64,000 nt of DNA from Stenotrophomonas maltophilia. Lineage in GTDB: Bacteria > Pseudomonadota > Gammaproteobacteria > Xanthomonadales > Xanthomonadaceae. The notes beneath the pieces are model-generated. The model did not search any database and had not been told where the DNA came from. It was given only the letters and a program-made list of their open reading frames with translations. Below, piece by piece: positions 20,204 to 28,182 of the stretch (position 1 is the first letter of the stretch; the number at the start of each line of letters is the position of its first letter). The stretch is from the NCBI RefSeq assembly GCF_900186865.1, contig NZ_LT906480.1:2746001-2810000 (forward strand). The letters are read 5' to 3'. The translations under genes and the position numbers were made by a program.

Positions 20204-20213
20204 TGGTAGACGC

Positions 20214-20960
20214 TCACCGGCAGTCTTCCGGCAGCGCGGCGATGGCCGATACCACCGTCGCCTGCATCCCCTGCCCTACGGCGGCGTCCAGCTCGCCACC
20301 AATGTCACCATGCTGGCGCCGCAGTTCGTCCTCGCACAGCCCGCGCACGCGCGCACGGGCATTCGCGCGCAGGCTGCTGCACCGCCAGTCGGTGCCACCC
20401 AGCGGCAGCACCGAATACACCACGCTGTTGCAGGCATTGCCGGCACGCTGCTGCAGTGGCAGTCCACCGAAATCCCGCGGCACGCTGCTGCGCTGCGGGT
20501 CGAAGTAGCTGTCCGGGAACGTGCGCGCGTACTGTTCGATGTCCACCGCCATGCTGCGCCCACCGGCCTGCGGCATCTGCAGCGGCTGGCCGCACTGCGT
20601 CGCGTCGGCGCGGTGCTGGATGTACTGGTAGATCGGCCGGTCCAGCGATGGATCCTGCTGGGTCACCGCACTCACCGCCGCCAGCACCGGCAGCGACGCA
20701 CGATTGGCCATGCGCGCCAGCAGGCCCGCCTGCGCGGGCTGGCAGCGGTCGCGCAATGTTGCCGCGAGCAGGAACAATACGTCGTTGCGGAACGCGTGAT
20801 CGTCACCCAGGCGCTGTTCGATGCGCTGGCTGGCATCGGACGCCGGTGCTGGAAACGCAACCGCCGGCGGCGCGGTGGGTGCGCGCTGCCGCTGCCACCA
20901 CACCAGCAGCACCACCCCGCCCAGCAGCACCCCGGCAGCCATGATCCATCGCCTGCGCAT
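20214..20960 (-). CDS. Membrane-anchored protein of unknown function, last gene of the zinc cluster
   Basis: 248 residues from the ATG at 20960, which overlaps the stop of the DUF3299 gene. An N-terminal anchor (WIMAAGVLLGGVVLLVWW) is followed by a Pro/Ala linker and a soluble part with six or more cysteines (DRCQPAQAG, ATQCGQP, GNACNSVVY, DWRCSSLR, GLCEDELRR, PEDCR) and repeated Asp/Gln patches. I do not recognise the family. The overlap with the DUF3299 gene indicates translational coupling, so it probably acts in the periplasm with the zinc-related genes upstream. Confidence 0.7.
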   Translation of the reverse strand: MRRRWIMAAGVLLGGVVLLVWWQRQRAPTAPPAVAFPAPASDASQRIEQRLGDDHAFRNDVLFLLAATLRDRCQPAQAGLLARMANRASLPVLAAVSAVTQQDPSLDRPIYQYIQHRADATQCGQPLQMPQAGGRSMAVDIEQYARTFPDSYFDPQRSSVPRDFGGLPLQQRAGNACNSVVYSVLPLGGTDWRCSSLRANARARVRGLCEDELRRQHGDIGGELDAAVGQGMQATVVSAIAALPEDCR

Positions 20961-21580
20961 CAGTTGCGGATTACCGTCAGCGTGGCTGCCGCGGCATCGT
21001 AGGACGCGCTGGCGATGTCCGCGTCGAAGCGCTTCACCTGCAGGCGGCCGACAAGGCGGTACGGATCCCACAGATCGCCCAGTGCGATCGGTGTCGCCAG
21101 GGTCACATGGATGATCTGGTTGGGCGGCGGTGGTGGCACATGGATGCAGGCGCCGTAGAACGGCACGAACAGCAGTTCATCCACCAATCCTGCATCGTTG
21201 GTACCGAGCGGTACCACGTAGCCATCCAGATCCACCGCGCGACCATCAACAGCATCGACCACGCGCGAAGAGCCGAACTGCTTGGCGCGATCCGGGCTGG
21301 AATGGTCGATTTCCTGCCCCGGTGGCGTGCCGGAGCCGGTGTCGTCAATCAGGCCACCCACACCCTCCATCCCATTGCGTGACAGGCCGATCTGCGGCGG
21401 CGGTCGCTGGTAGGTCACTTCGTCGGGCCGCAACGCGTCCCAACGGGCGATGGGGGCTTCGCCCGTGGCGGAGGGCGCCGGTTTGTCCTCCGGCGTGACC
21501 CCCACCGCATGGCCGCCAGGCGCCGTGCAGCCCGCCAACCACAGGCATCCCAACGCCAGCAACAGGTGACTACGGTTCAT
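20960..21580 (-). CDS. DUF3299 lipoprotein (second copy)
   Basis: 206 residues with a lipobox (LWLAGC). The DUF3299 core is GYVVPLGTNDAGLVDELLFVPFYGACIHVPPPPPNQIIHV, given here in parts: GYVVPL, LLFVPFYGACIHVPPPPPNQ. Proteins of this family accompany ABC transporters of zinc-starvation clusters, for example the P. aeruginosa PA4063-PA4066 group; the molecular role is unknown. It is a paralogue of the gene at 21570, with which it overlaps by 11 bp. Confidence 0.85.
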   Translation of the reverse strand: MNRSHLLLALGCLWLAGCTAPGGHAVGVTPEDKPAPSATGEAPIARWDALRPDEVTYQRPPPQIGLSRNGMEGVGGLIDDTGSGTPPGQEIDHSSPDRAKQFGSSRVVDAVDGRAVDLDGYVVPLGTNDAGLVDELLFVPFYGACIHVPPPPPNQIIHVTLATPIALGDLWDPYRLVGRLQVKRFDADIASASYDAAAATLTVIRN

Positions 21581-22121
21581 ACGGCCTCAGCTGCGCGTCA
21601 CGCATGGTGTAGGCCGAACCGGCCAGATCGTCGTCCAAGCGTTCGGCATGCAAGGTGCCGGCCAGGAAGAACGGCGAATACATGTCAGGCATGTCGATCG
21701 GGCGCGGCAGCACCACGTGCACGATCTGGTTCGGCCGCGGTGGTGGCACATGGATGCAGGCGCCGTAGTACGGCACGAACAGGAATTCGGTCAGCCGCCC
21801 GTCCTGCGCGTTGGCCAGTGGTACCACGTAGCCCGGCAGGCGCACCGGCCGCTGCAGCACCGTGTCCACGGTGCGGAAGGTGCCGAACTGCGGCATGCGC
21901 CGGTTGCCGTTGTGTTCGACTTCCGGGCCCTCGCCGCGTTCCAGCGCGGCCAGCTCGTCCTTGGGCATCATCTGCAGCCAGTCCAGCTCCTGCTCTGCCG
22001 CATCCGCAGCGTCAGCGCGGTCGACAACCGGCGCGGGTGGCAGGGCCTGCACACCGGTATCCACCGGCCGCTCGCAGGCAACCAGGGCCAGTACCATCGG
22101 CAGCGACAGCATCCAGCGCAT
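21570..22121 (-). CDS. DUF3299 lipoprotein (first copy)
   Basis: 183 residues from ATG 22121. Lipobox LALVAC near residue 14, then an acidic linker (EELDWLQMMPKDELAALERGE type) and the DUF3299 motif GYVVPLANAQ...FLFVPYYGACIHVPPPRPNQIVHV. The start lies 2 bp after the stop of the FtsX-like permease, so it belongs to the same operon. The close motif match with the next gene indicates an in-cluster duplication followed by divergence. In related clusters a single DUF3299 gene is usual. Confidence 0.85.
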   Translation of the reverse strand: MRWMLSLPMVLALVACERPVDTGVQALPPAPVVDRADAADAAEQELDWLQMMPKDELAALERGEGPEVEHNGNRRMPQFGTFRTVDTVLQRPVRLPGYVVPLANAQDGRLTEFLFVPYYGACIHVPPPRPNQIVHVVLPRPIDMPDMYSPFFLAGTLHAERLDDDLAGSAYTMRDAQLRPYEP

Positions 22122-22123
22122 GC

Positions 22124-23377
22124 TCAGCCTCCCGGTGAAAGGCCATCGGCCAAGGTGCGCCGGTAAGCGAGCAACGCCGGGACCAGCCCAGCCACCGCAC
22201 TGATCGCCAGCACGCCTGCCACCCAGGCCAGCTCGCGGCCGTCCGGCCAGACATGGGTGATCGACAGACCGAAGGTGGCCAGGGCCCAGCCGCGCCCGGC
22301 AACGCTGGCGGCCACCAGAAGCACCAGCGCCAGCACGCAGGCCGCCGCGCTGGTCGCCACCGCCTCCACCACCAGCAGGCCGGCGATGTAACCCGGCCGT
22401 GCCCCGGTGGCACGCAGGATCGCCATCTCGCGCCGCCGCTCCTGCAGGGTCGAGACCAGCAGCGCCACCAGCGAGACCATGCCGAGTGCCACCACCATCG
22501 CGCTGATCAGCTGCAGTGCGCGCTCGGCGGTGCCCAGCGACTGCCACAGCTGCTGCAGGGTCACGCCGGGCAGGATCGCCAGCATCGCCTCATCCGGATA
22601 CTCGTTGATCCTGCGCTGTACCGAGAACGTGGCGATGCGCGAGTTGAGGCCGAGCATGAAGGCGGTGATGCTGGTCGGTGTCAGGTCCAGGTGGCGCGCC
22701 TGCTCGGCGCTGACGCGCTGGCTGCGCAGCTGCACGCCCGATCGCCAGTCAACATGGATCGCCTCGATGGCCGGCAGCGAGACCAGCAGCGACGAATCCA
22801 CCGGCGTGCCGGTGCGCTGCAGGATGCCGGCAATACGGAACGGCTTGTCGGCATGCGTGGCCAGGGTGACCGCGCCGGTGCCGTGTGCCAGCACGATCTC
22901 ATCGCCGAGGCCGACCTTCTGCGCGCGTGCCACTTCTGCGCCGATCACCGCGTCATACAGATCATCGAAGGGCCGCCCCTGTGCAAAGGCCAGCTCGTGA
23001 CCGGAACCATAGCGATAGTGTTCAAAGTAGCCGCCAGTGGTACCCACTACACGGTAGCCGCGCCAGGAATCGCCCAGCGACAGTGGCACCGACCACTTCA
23101 CCTGCGGCAAGGCGGACAGCTCCTGGTAGGACTGCCAGGACACGTTGTTGGTCGGGTCGCCGATATGGAACACCGAGTACAGCAGCAGGTTCACCGGTCC
23201 CGAGCGCGCACCGACGATCAGGTCGGTGCCCGATACGGTGCTGGCGAACCCCTCGTGCGCCTGCGTGCGCACACGCTCGACGCCCAGCAGCAGCACCACG
23301 CTGAGGGTGATGACCAGCACGGTCAGGCCGACACTCAACGCGCGGCTGCGCAGGCTGGCCCAGGCTAGCTCAAGCAT
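22124..23377 (-). CDS. ABC transporter permease, FtsX/MacB type
   Basis: 417 residues from the ATG at 23377 (MLELAWASLRSRALSVG). One N-terminal membrane helix, a large periplasmic domain of the MacB/FtsX core type (about residues 40-265), and three C-terminal helices, the middle pair bracketing the conserved cytoplasmic loop LQERRREMAILRATGARPGYI. The start overlaps the ATPase gene by 8 bp. In P. aeruginosa the homologous permease/ATPase pair is induced by zinc starvation. This class often moves lipoproteins or couples ATP use to periplasmic work rather than importing ions, so a mechanotransmission role with the DUF3299 lipoproteins is plausible. Confidence 0.85.
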   Translation of the reverse strand: MLELAWASLRSRALSVGLTVLVITLSVVLLLGVERVRTQAHEGFASTVSGTDLIVGARSGPVNLLLYSVFHIGDPTNNVSWQSYQELSALPQVKWSVPLSLGDSWRGYRVVGTTGGYFEHYRYGSGHELAFAQGRPFDDLYDAVIGAEVARAQKVGLGDEIVLAHGTGAVTLATHADKPFRIAGILQRTGTPVDSSLLVSLPAIEAIHVDWRSGVQLRSQRVSAEQARHLDLTPTSITAFMLGLNSRIATFSVQRRINEYPDEAMLAILPGVTLQQLWQSLGTAERALQLISAMVVALGMVSLVALLVSTLQERRREMAILRATGARPGYIAGLLVVEAVATSAAACVLALVLLVAASVAGRGWALATFGLSITHVWPDGRELAWVAGVLAISAVAGLVPALLAYRRTLADGLSPGG

Positions 23378-24065
23378 GGCCGGCACCTGCCTGGTTGATC
23401 TCGGACAGTGAAATGGCGCGGTCGAACAACGGCTGCAGGCTGTCGTCATGGCTGACCACCAGCACCGTGGCGCCGGCCGCCTGGCACTGCGCGGACATCA
23501 ACTGCAGGAACGCGGTTGCCGCTTCACGGTCAAGCGCCGAGGTGGGCTCATCGGCCAGCAGCAATGCCGGACGACCGATCAGGGCGCGTGCTGCCGCCAC
23601 GCGTTGTTGCTGGCCAACACTGAGCGTACCCGCCGGCCGCTGCATAAGCTCAGGGTTGAGCTGCAGGGCCTGCAGCAGGCGGGCGATCTCGGCATCCAGC
23701 GGGCCGCTGATGCGCGCGCTGCGCAGGCGCGAGAAGCGCAGGCCCAGCGCGATGTTGTCGCGCACGCTGAGAAACGGCAGCAGGTTGAACTGCTGGAAGA
23801 TCACGCCCAGGTGGTCGGCGCGGAAGCGGTCCCGCGCGGCACCGCGCATCGCCTGCAGCGCGTGCCCGGCCACCTCGACACGGCCCTTGCCGGGCAGCAG
23901 CACGCCCGCCAGCAGGCCCAGCAGGGTACTTTTGCCGCCACCGCTGATTCCGCGCAGCAACACGCTGCTGCCCTGCTCGACCCATAACCGCGGGATGTCC
24001 AGCACCTGCTGCATGCCGTAGCCGAACTGCACGTCTTCCAGCGAGATCACCGGTGCCGCGCTCAC
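23370..24065 (-). CDS. ABC transporter ATP-binding protein (LolD/MacB type)
   Basis: 231 residues. Walker A GISGGGKST (39-47), Q-loop FQQFNLLPFLSVRDNI, signature LSVGQQQR, Walker B ALLLADEPTSALD and H-loop VVSHDD are all intact, so it should hydrolyse ATP. It pairs with the FtsX/MacB-like permease that overlaps its 3' end, and its start overlaps the end of the DUF2796 gene by 4 bp. All genes from 24595 down to 20214 appear to be one transcription unit. Confidence 0.92.
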   Translation of the reverse strand: MSAAPVISLEDVQFGYGMQQVLDIPRLWVEQGSSVLLRGISGGGKSTLLGLLAGVLLPGKGRVEVAGHALQAMRGAARDRFRADHLGVIFQQFNLLPFLSVRDNIALGLRFSRLRSARISGPLDAEIARLLQALQLNPELMQRPAGTLSVGQQQRVAAARALIGRPALLLADEPTSALDREAATAFLQLMSAQCQAAGATVLVVSHDDSLQPLFDRAISLSEINQAGAGHA

Positions 24066-24595
24066 GGTGCCAGCACCACGCGCAGGTTGTCGGGCGTCAG
24101 CACGCTGCGGTTCTGGCCATTGGCGGTTGCGCTGTTGACTATGACTTCGTGCAGGCCGGGGAAAAGTACGGGCAGGCGCACGACGATGGCGCGCAGCGCG
24201 GCAGGTTTCGCACAGTGGTACTGCAGCGTTGCGCTGAAACCTGCGTGCCGGTGCTGTCCCGGCGGCGGCGCGGCGGCCGTCGCGTCGAAGCCCTCTGCAT
24301 CGGCTTTACCGGTGGCCAGACGGCAGCCCGCAGCGGTGGGCAAGGTGACCCAGCTGCCGCCCTTCAGCACTGTCGTAGCCCGTGCCAGCGCGGCCTGCTC
24401 GGCTGCATTGGCCGGCGGTCGCTCGTAATCGAGGATGCCGATGCCGGGGGCCTGCAGGGCGAATTCCAGCGTCTGCTGGTCAAGCGCAACTTCGACGGTG
24501 GCCTGGCCGTGCACGTGCGGTGCGTGCTGGCGGATGTCATGGGCCTGCGCGGCGCTGGCAGCCAGCAGCAGGAAAAGAGCAGCAGAACGCTTCAT
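24062..24595 (-). CDS. DUF2796 / ZrgA-type periplasmic zinc-binding protein
   Basis: 177 residues with a signal peptide (LFLLLAASAAQA). The mature N-terminus is His-rich (HDIRQHAPHVHGQ) and a second His cluster (PPGQHRHAG) follows, with the family segment ATVEVALDQQTLEFALQAPG between. ZrgA/DUF2796 proteins are periplasmic and required for zinc uptake under limitation in Vibrio and Pseudomonas. It is the first gene of the ABC/DUF3299 operon, and its start lies 15 bp from a TGTTAC-TAT-GTAACA palindrome that looks like a Zur site. Confidence 0.85.
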   Translation of the reverse strand: MKRSAALFLLLAASAAQAHDIRQHAPHVHGQATVEVALDQQTLEFALQAPGIGILDYERPPANAAEQAALARATTVLKGGSWVTLPTAAGCRLATGKADAEGFDATAAAPPPGQHRHAGFSATLQYHCAKPAALRAIVVRLPVLFPGLHEVIVNSATANGQNRSVLTPDNLRVVLAP

Positions 24596-24609
24596 GGGGA
24601 GACTCCAAT

Positions 24610-24624
24610 TGTTACTATGTAACA
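24610..24624. promoter_or_regulatory. Probable Zur box in a 31-bp divergent promoter
   Basis: Perfect inverted repeat TGTTAC (24610-24615), TAT, GTAACA (24619-24624). It agrees with the GTTAC/GTAAC core of proteobacterial Zur sites, and zinc-starvation genes lie on both sides. It ends two bases before the merC-like start codon and is 14 bases from the DUF2796 start. Confidence 0.7.
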
Positions 24625-24626
24625 TT

Positions 24627-25100
24627 ATGGACCACATCCCCACGACGCCCGCAAGGGCCCTGGCCCAGCCGCCAACTTCGGCACGCTGGCACCCCCGCTT
24701 CGATCTTGCCGGTGCCTGGCTGTCCCTGGCCTGCGCCGCCCATTGCATCGCCCTGCCCCTGCTGCTGGCCTTCGTGCCGGCCGCGATGATGGCGCTGCGC
24801 TCGTTCCAGCATCCCGGCCATGGCGCGATGACATTGCTGTTGATGATGTCGCACTGGGAATGGCTGTTCGCGCTGCTGGCCTCGTCGCTGGCCTTGGCGA
24901 GTACCTCGGCCGGGGTGCACCGGCACGGGCGCTGGCCGCCCCTGCGGCTGGCCTGCATCGGCGCCATCCTGCTGCTGTCGGCCTCGCTGTATCTGCCGCT
25001 GAAGGAATCGCTGCTCTGGCATGGCGTGGCGACAGCCACTGGTGGCGTGCTGCTGGCATGCGCGCACATCGGCAACCGGCGGGCGCTGCGCACCCGCTGA
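24627..25100 (+). CDS. MerC-domain integral membrane protein
   Basis: 157 residues, four membrane helices. The helix-1 motif ACAAHCIALPLLL carries the Cys/His pair typical of MerC metal transporters; a second metal site is suggested by SFQHPGHG and the MMSHWEWLF segment. MerC proteins move Hg(II) across the inner membrane, but MerC-domain proteins linked to zinc-starvation genes are likely to carry other metals. The start is two bases after the Zur-like palindrome with no ribosome-binding site, so the mRNA may be leaderless. It is divergent from the DUF2796 operon. Confidence 0.8.
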   Translation: MDHIPTTPARALAQPPTSARWHPRFDLAGAWLSLACAAHCIALPLLLAFVPAAMMALRSFQHPGHGAMTLLLMMSHWEWLFALLASSLALASTSAGVHRHGRWPPLRLACIGAILLLSASLYLPLKESLLWHGVATATGGVLLACAHIGNRRALRTR

Positions 25101-25130
25101 CACCGGCCGCGGGTCGGCAGCCCCGGTGAC

Positions 25131-25374
25131 CCGGCAGCCGGCCAGCGGCCGGCTCTACCCATCCATGCATGGGCCACGCATCAGGTGATACGCATTTGGT
25201 AGTGCCGGCCGCTGGCCGGCAGCCCCAAGGACCCGGCAGCCGGCCAGCGGCCGGCTCTACCCATCCATGCATGGGCCACGCAACAGGTGATACACAGTTG
25301 GTAGTAACGGCCGCTGGCCGGCAGCTGCTGTGATCCGGCAGGAGGGGAAAAGCCGGCCAGCGGCCGGCTCTACC
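25131..25374. repeat. SMAG tandem array with 102-bp period
   Basis: The core CCGGCAGCCGGCCAGCGGCC recurs at 25131 and 25233, and an altered copy ends at 25374. Each period contains a reverse SMAG (…CCGGCTCTACC), a CCATCCATGCATGG palindrome and a forward SMAG (GGTAGT…GGCCGCTGGCCGGCA). It fills the 279-bp space between the convergent merC-like and LysR genes. I see no gene in it. Confidence 0.85.
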
Positions 25375-25379
25375 GATCT

Positions 25380-26282
25380 CTATTCGTCAAACGGACGCTG
25401 GCCGAGCGTCTGCGTCACGTGGTCGACGAAACAGGTGATGCGGGCGGCCAGCGCGGTGTTGCGGTAGTACACCGCGTTGATCGGCTGCCGCACTTCCTGC
25501 GTCTGCCTGGCGAACAGCTGCACCAGGCGGCCATCACGCCGGTCCTGGCGGGTGAGGAAATCAGACAGGCAGGCGATGCCCAGCCCGGCCACCGCCATCT
25601 GCCGCAGTGTCTCGCCACTGGATGAAGCGATGGCCGGCTCGATCACGAAAGGCCCGCCATCGGCATCCTGCAGCGGCCATTCGTTCAACGAACTGGGCTG
25701 GGTGAAGCCCAGCAGGTCGTGCTCACGCAGCTGCTCCACGCGCGTGGGCGTTCCCTGGCGGCGCAGGTATTCGGGGCTGGCCACCACCCGGATGCGGCTG
25801 TGGCCGATCGGCCGCGCATGCAGGGTCGAGTCGCGCAGCACGCCAATGCGGAACGCCACGTCGGTGCGCTTCTCGATCAGGTCGGTGATGCCTTCATTGG
25901 AATTCAGCTCCAGCTCCACCTGCGGGTAGCGCTCACGGAACCCCTCAAGCAGCGGCACGATCACGTGCAGCATGAACGGCGTGGCGGCGTCCACGCGCAG
26001 GCGCCCGACCGGCTGCAGCCGCCGCGCGGCCATCTGTTCCTCGGCCTCGTCCACCGTGGCCAGGATCGTACGCGCGTACTCCAGGAACGCCGCGCCTTCC
26101 TCGGTCAGTTCCAGCCGCCGCGTGGTCCGTCGCAGCAGCGTGGTCTGCAGCTTGTCCTCCAGCCGCGCCAGGGTGCGGCTGGTGGCGGAGATGGTCAGTT
26201 CCAGCGCCTCGGCCGCCGCCGTGATCGAACCACTGTCGACCACGGCCACGAAGGCTTTCAGCTCATCCAGGGTGGTTTTCAT
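25380..26282 (-). CDS. LysR-family transcriptional regulator next to dkgB
   Basis: 300 residues. The N-terminal winged HTH is clear (LDELKAFVAVVDSGSITAAA and LELTISATSRTLARLEDKL), followed by a LysR substrate-binding domain (RLRVDAATPFMLHVIVPLL). It resembles the YafC-type regulators found beside dkgB in enterobacteria. It is divergent from dkgB with a 118-bp AT-richer spacer, so it probably controls the four-gene operon on the other side as well as itself. The inducer is unknown. Confidence 0.88.
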   Translation of the reverse strand: MKTTLDELKAFVAVVDSGSITAAAEALELTISATSRTLARLEDKLQTTLLRRTTRRLELTEEGAAFLEYARTILATVDEAEEQMAARRLQPVGRLRVDAATPFMLHVIVPLLEGFRERYPQVELELNSNEGITDLIEKRTDVAFRIGVLRDSTLHARPIGHSRIRVVASPEYLRRQGTPTRVEQLREHDLLGFTQPSSLNEWPLQDADGGPFVIEPAIASSSGETLRQMAVAGLGIACLSDFLTRQDRRDGRLVQLFARQTQEVRQPINAVYYRNTALAARITCFVDHVTQTLGQRPFDE

Positions 26283-26400
26283 TTTTTACCTCGGCGCAAA
26301 AGCGTTTCCCGTATACACGGCTTAATCAACAAATGTAAAGCGCCCACACTTCGCCCTGTCCCGAGCCCACCGGCTCTCAACGAAGTCCCTGGAGTCCATC

Positions 26401-27204
26401 ATGAGCGTTCCTTCCTTTGGCGTCGGCACCTTCCGCCTGACCGGCCAGACCGTCATCGACTCGGTGCGCAACGCCCTCGACGTTGGCTACCGTGCAGTCG
26501 ATACCGCGCAGATCTATGGCAACGAAGCCGAAGTCGGCCAGGCCATCGCCGAATCCGGCGTCCCGCGCGACCAGCTGTTCCTGACCACCAAGATCTGGGT
26601 GGACAACTACGCCGCCGACAAGCTGATCCCGAGCCTGCGCGACAGCCTGGCCAAGCTGCGCACCGACTACGTCGACCTGCTGCTGATCCACTGGCCGGCG
26701 CCGGGCAATGGCGTTGAACTGCGCGAGTACATGACCGCGCTGGCCGAAGCCAAGACGCTGGGCCTGACCCGCCAGATCGGTGTGTCCAACTTCAACATCG
26801 AGCTGACCCGGCAGGCCATCGAGGTGGTCGGTGCCGGCGAGATCGCCACCAACCAGATCGAACTGAGCCCGTACCTGCAGAACCCGGCACTGACCGCCTT
26901 CCTGCAGGACCAGGGCATCACCGTGACCTCCTACATGACCCTGGCCTACGGCAAGGTACTGAAGGATCCGGTGCTGGCCGCCATCGCCGACAAGCACCAG
27001 GCCACCGTGGCCCAGGTCGCGCTGGCGTGGGCGCTGCAGCGGGGTTACTCGGTCATTCCGTCCTCGACCAAGCGCGAGAATCTGGCCAGCAACCTGCTCG
27101 CCCAGGACCTGCACCTGGATGCCGATGACATGGCCGCGATCGCTGCACTTGACCGCAACGGCCGCGAAGTCGATCCGCCGGGCCTGGCCCCGGCCTGGGA
27201 CTGA
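26401..27204 (+). CDS. dkgB: 2,5-didehydrogluconate reductase DkgB-like aldo-keto reductase
   Basis: 267 residues, the same length as E. coli DkgB, and very similar over its whole span as remembered ([41 protein letters not shown]). The aldo-keto reductase tetrad is visible as Asp34, Tyr39, Lys64 and His97. NADPH-dependent reduction of 2,5-diketo-D-gluconate and small aldehydes such as methylglyoxal is the known activity. It starts the operon dkgB / LLM oxidoreductase / cyclase / MoaF-related. Confidence 0.9.
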   Translation: MSVPSFGVGTFRLTGQTVIDSVRNALDVGYRAVDTAQIYGNEAEVGQAIAESGVPRDQLFLTTKIWVDNYAADKLIPSLRDSLAKLRTDYVDLLLIHWPAPGNGVELREYMTALAEAKTLGLTRQIGVSNFNIELTRQAIEVVGAGEIATNQIELSPYLQNPALTAFLQDQGITVTSYMTLAYGKVLKDPVLAAIADKHQATVAQVALAWALQRGYSVIPSSTKRENLASNLLAQDLHLDADDMAAIAALDRNGREVDPPGLAPAWD

Positions 27205-27215
27205 GGAGCCTGGCC

Positions 27216-28163
27216 ATGGGCAGTGCGTTGGCGCGGCTGCAGGCCGGTGGTTTCAGCATCGGCATCGAAGCACCGCTGGACAATGACTGGACGCCGCTGG
27301 GCGAACAGGCACGACGCGCCGCGCGACGCCTGCCCGGTGAACCGGACCTGCAGCGCCATGCGGAGCTGGCACGGTTGGCCGACCGCCTCGGGTTCCGTGC
27401 GCTGTGGGTACGCGACGTACCGGTGTACGACCCGGCCTTCGGCGATGCCGCACAGGTGTTCGAGGTATTCAGTTACCTCGGCTACCTGGCCGGCATCACC
27501 AATGACATCCTGCTGGGCACCGGTGCGGTGGTGCTGCCGATCCGTGAGCCCTTGCTGACCCTGAAGTCGGCGCGCAGCGTGCAGCGGCTGAGCGGCGACC
27601 GCCTGTTGCTGGGCGTGGCCAGTGGCGACCGCCCGGTGGAGTACCCGCTGTTCGGTCGCGACTTCGACAGCCGTGGCAGCCGTTTCCGCGAGCAGATCGC
27701 ATTGCTGCGCGAAGGCGCCGCCGCGCACCTGCCGCAGGGCCTGGACGTGCTGCCCGCCGATGGCCCGGCCCTGCCGTTGTTCGTGGCCGGCCTGGCCCAA
27801 CAGCAACCAGCATGGATCGGCCAGCACATGGATGGCTGCCTGGCCTACCCGGGCGCGCCGCAGGACCATGCGCAACGCGTGGCGGCGTGGCGCGCCGTGG
27901 CCGGCAACAAGCCGTATGCCAGCTTCATCCACCTGGACCTGGTGGACGATGCCGACGCCCCCCTGCAGCGCTGGCGCTTCGGCCTGCGTGGCGGCCGCAA
28001 CGCCCTGCTGGCCGAGCTGCACGCCATGCAGGCGGCCGGTGTCGACCACATCGGCCTGCAGTTCCGCCGCAACGAACGGCCGTTGGCCGAAACCTTCCAC
28101 GAAATCGCCGAGTACGTGCTGCCGCACTTCCCGGCCCATGCCGGCGCCACCGCGACGGCCTGA
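27216..28163 (+). CDS. Luciferase-like (LLM class) flavin oxidoreductase
   Basis: 315 residues, beginning 11 bp after dkgB. A bacterial luciferase-type TIM barrel using reduced F420 or FMN: LARLADRLGFRALWVRDVPVYDP near the N-terminus, LGTGAVVLPIREPLLTLKSA, then RLLLGVASGDRPVEYPLFGRDF. It looks like the TIGR03571-type subfamily. Substrate unknown. Position in the dkgB operon suggests a role in oxidising or detoxifying the same class of carbonyl compounds. Confidence 0.82.
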   Translation: MGSALARLQAGGFSIGIEAPLDNDWTPLGEQARRAARRLPGEPDLQRHAELARLADRLGFRALWVRDVPVYDPAFGDAAQVFEVFSYLGYLAGITNDILLGTGAVVLPIREPLLTLKSARSVQRLSGDRLLLGVASGDRPVEYPLFGRDFDSRGSRFREQIALLREGAAAHLPQGLDVLPADGPALPLFVAGLAQQQPAWIGQHMDGCLAYPGAPQDHAQRVAAWRAVAGNKPYASFIHLDLVDDADAPLQRWRFGLRGGRNALLAELHAMQAAGVDHIGLQFRRNERPLAETFHEIAEYVLPHFPAHAGATATA

Positions 28164-28182
28164 CAGTTACCGGAGCTTTGCC

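Noticed and set aside
25131..25374. CRISPR array
   Set aside because: Repeat unit is 102 bp, made of palindromic SMAG copies in both orientations, with no variable spacers and no cas genes.
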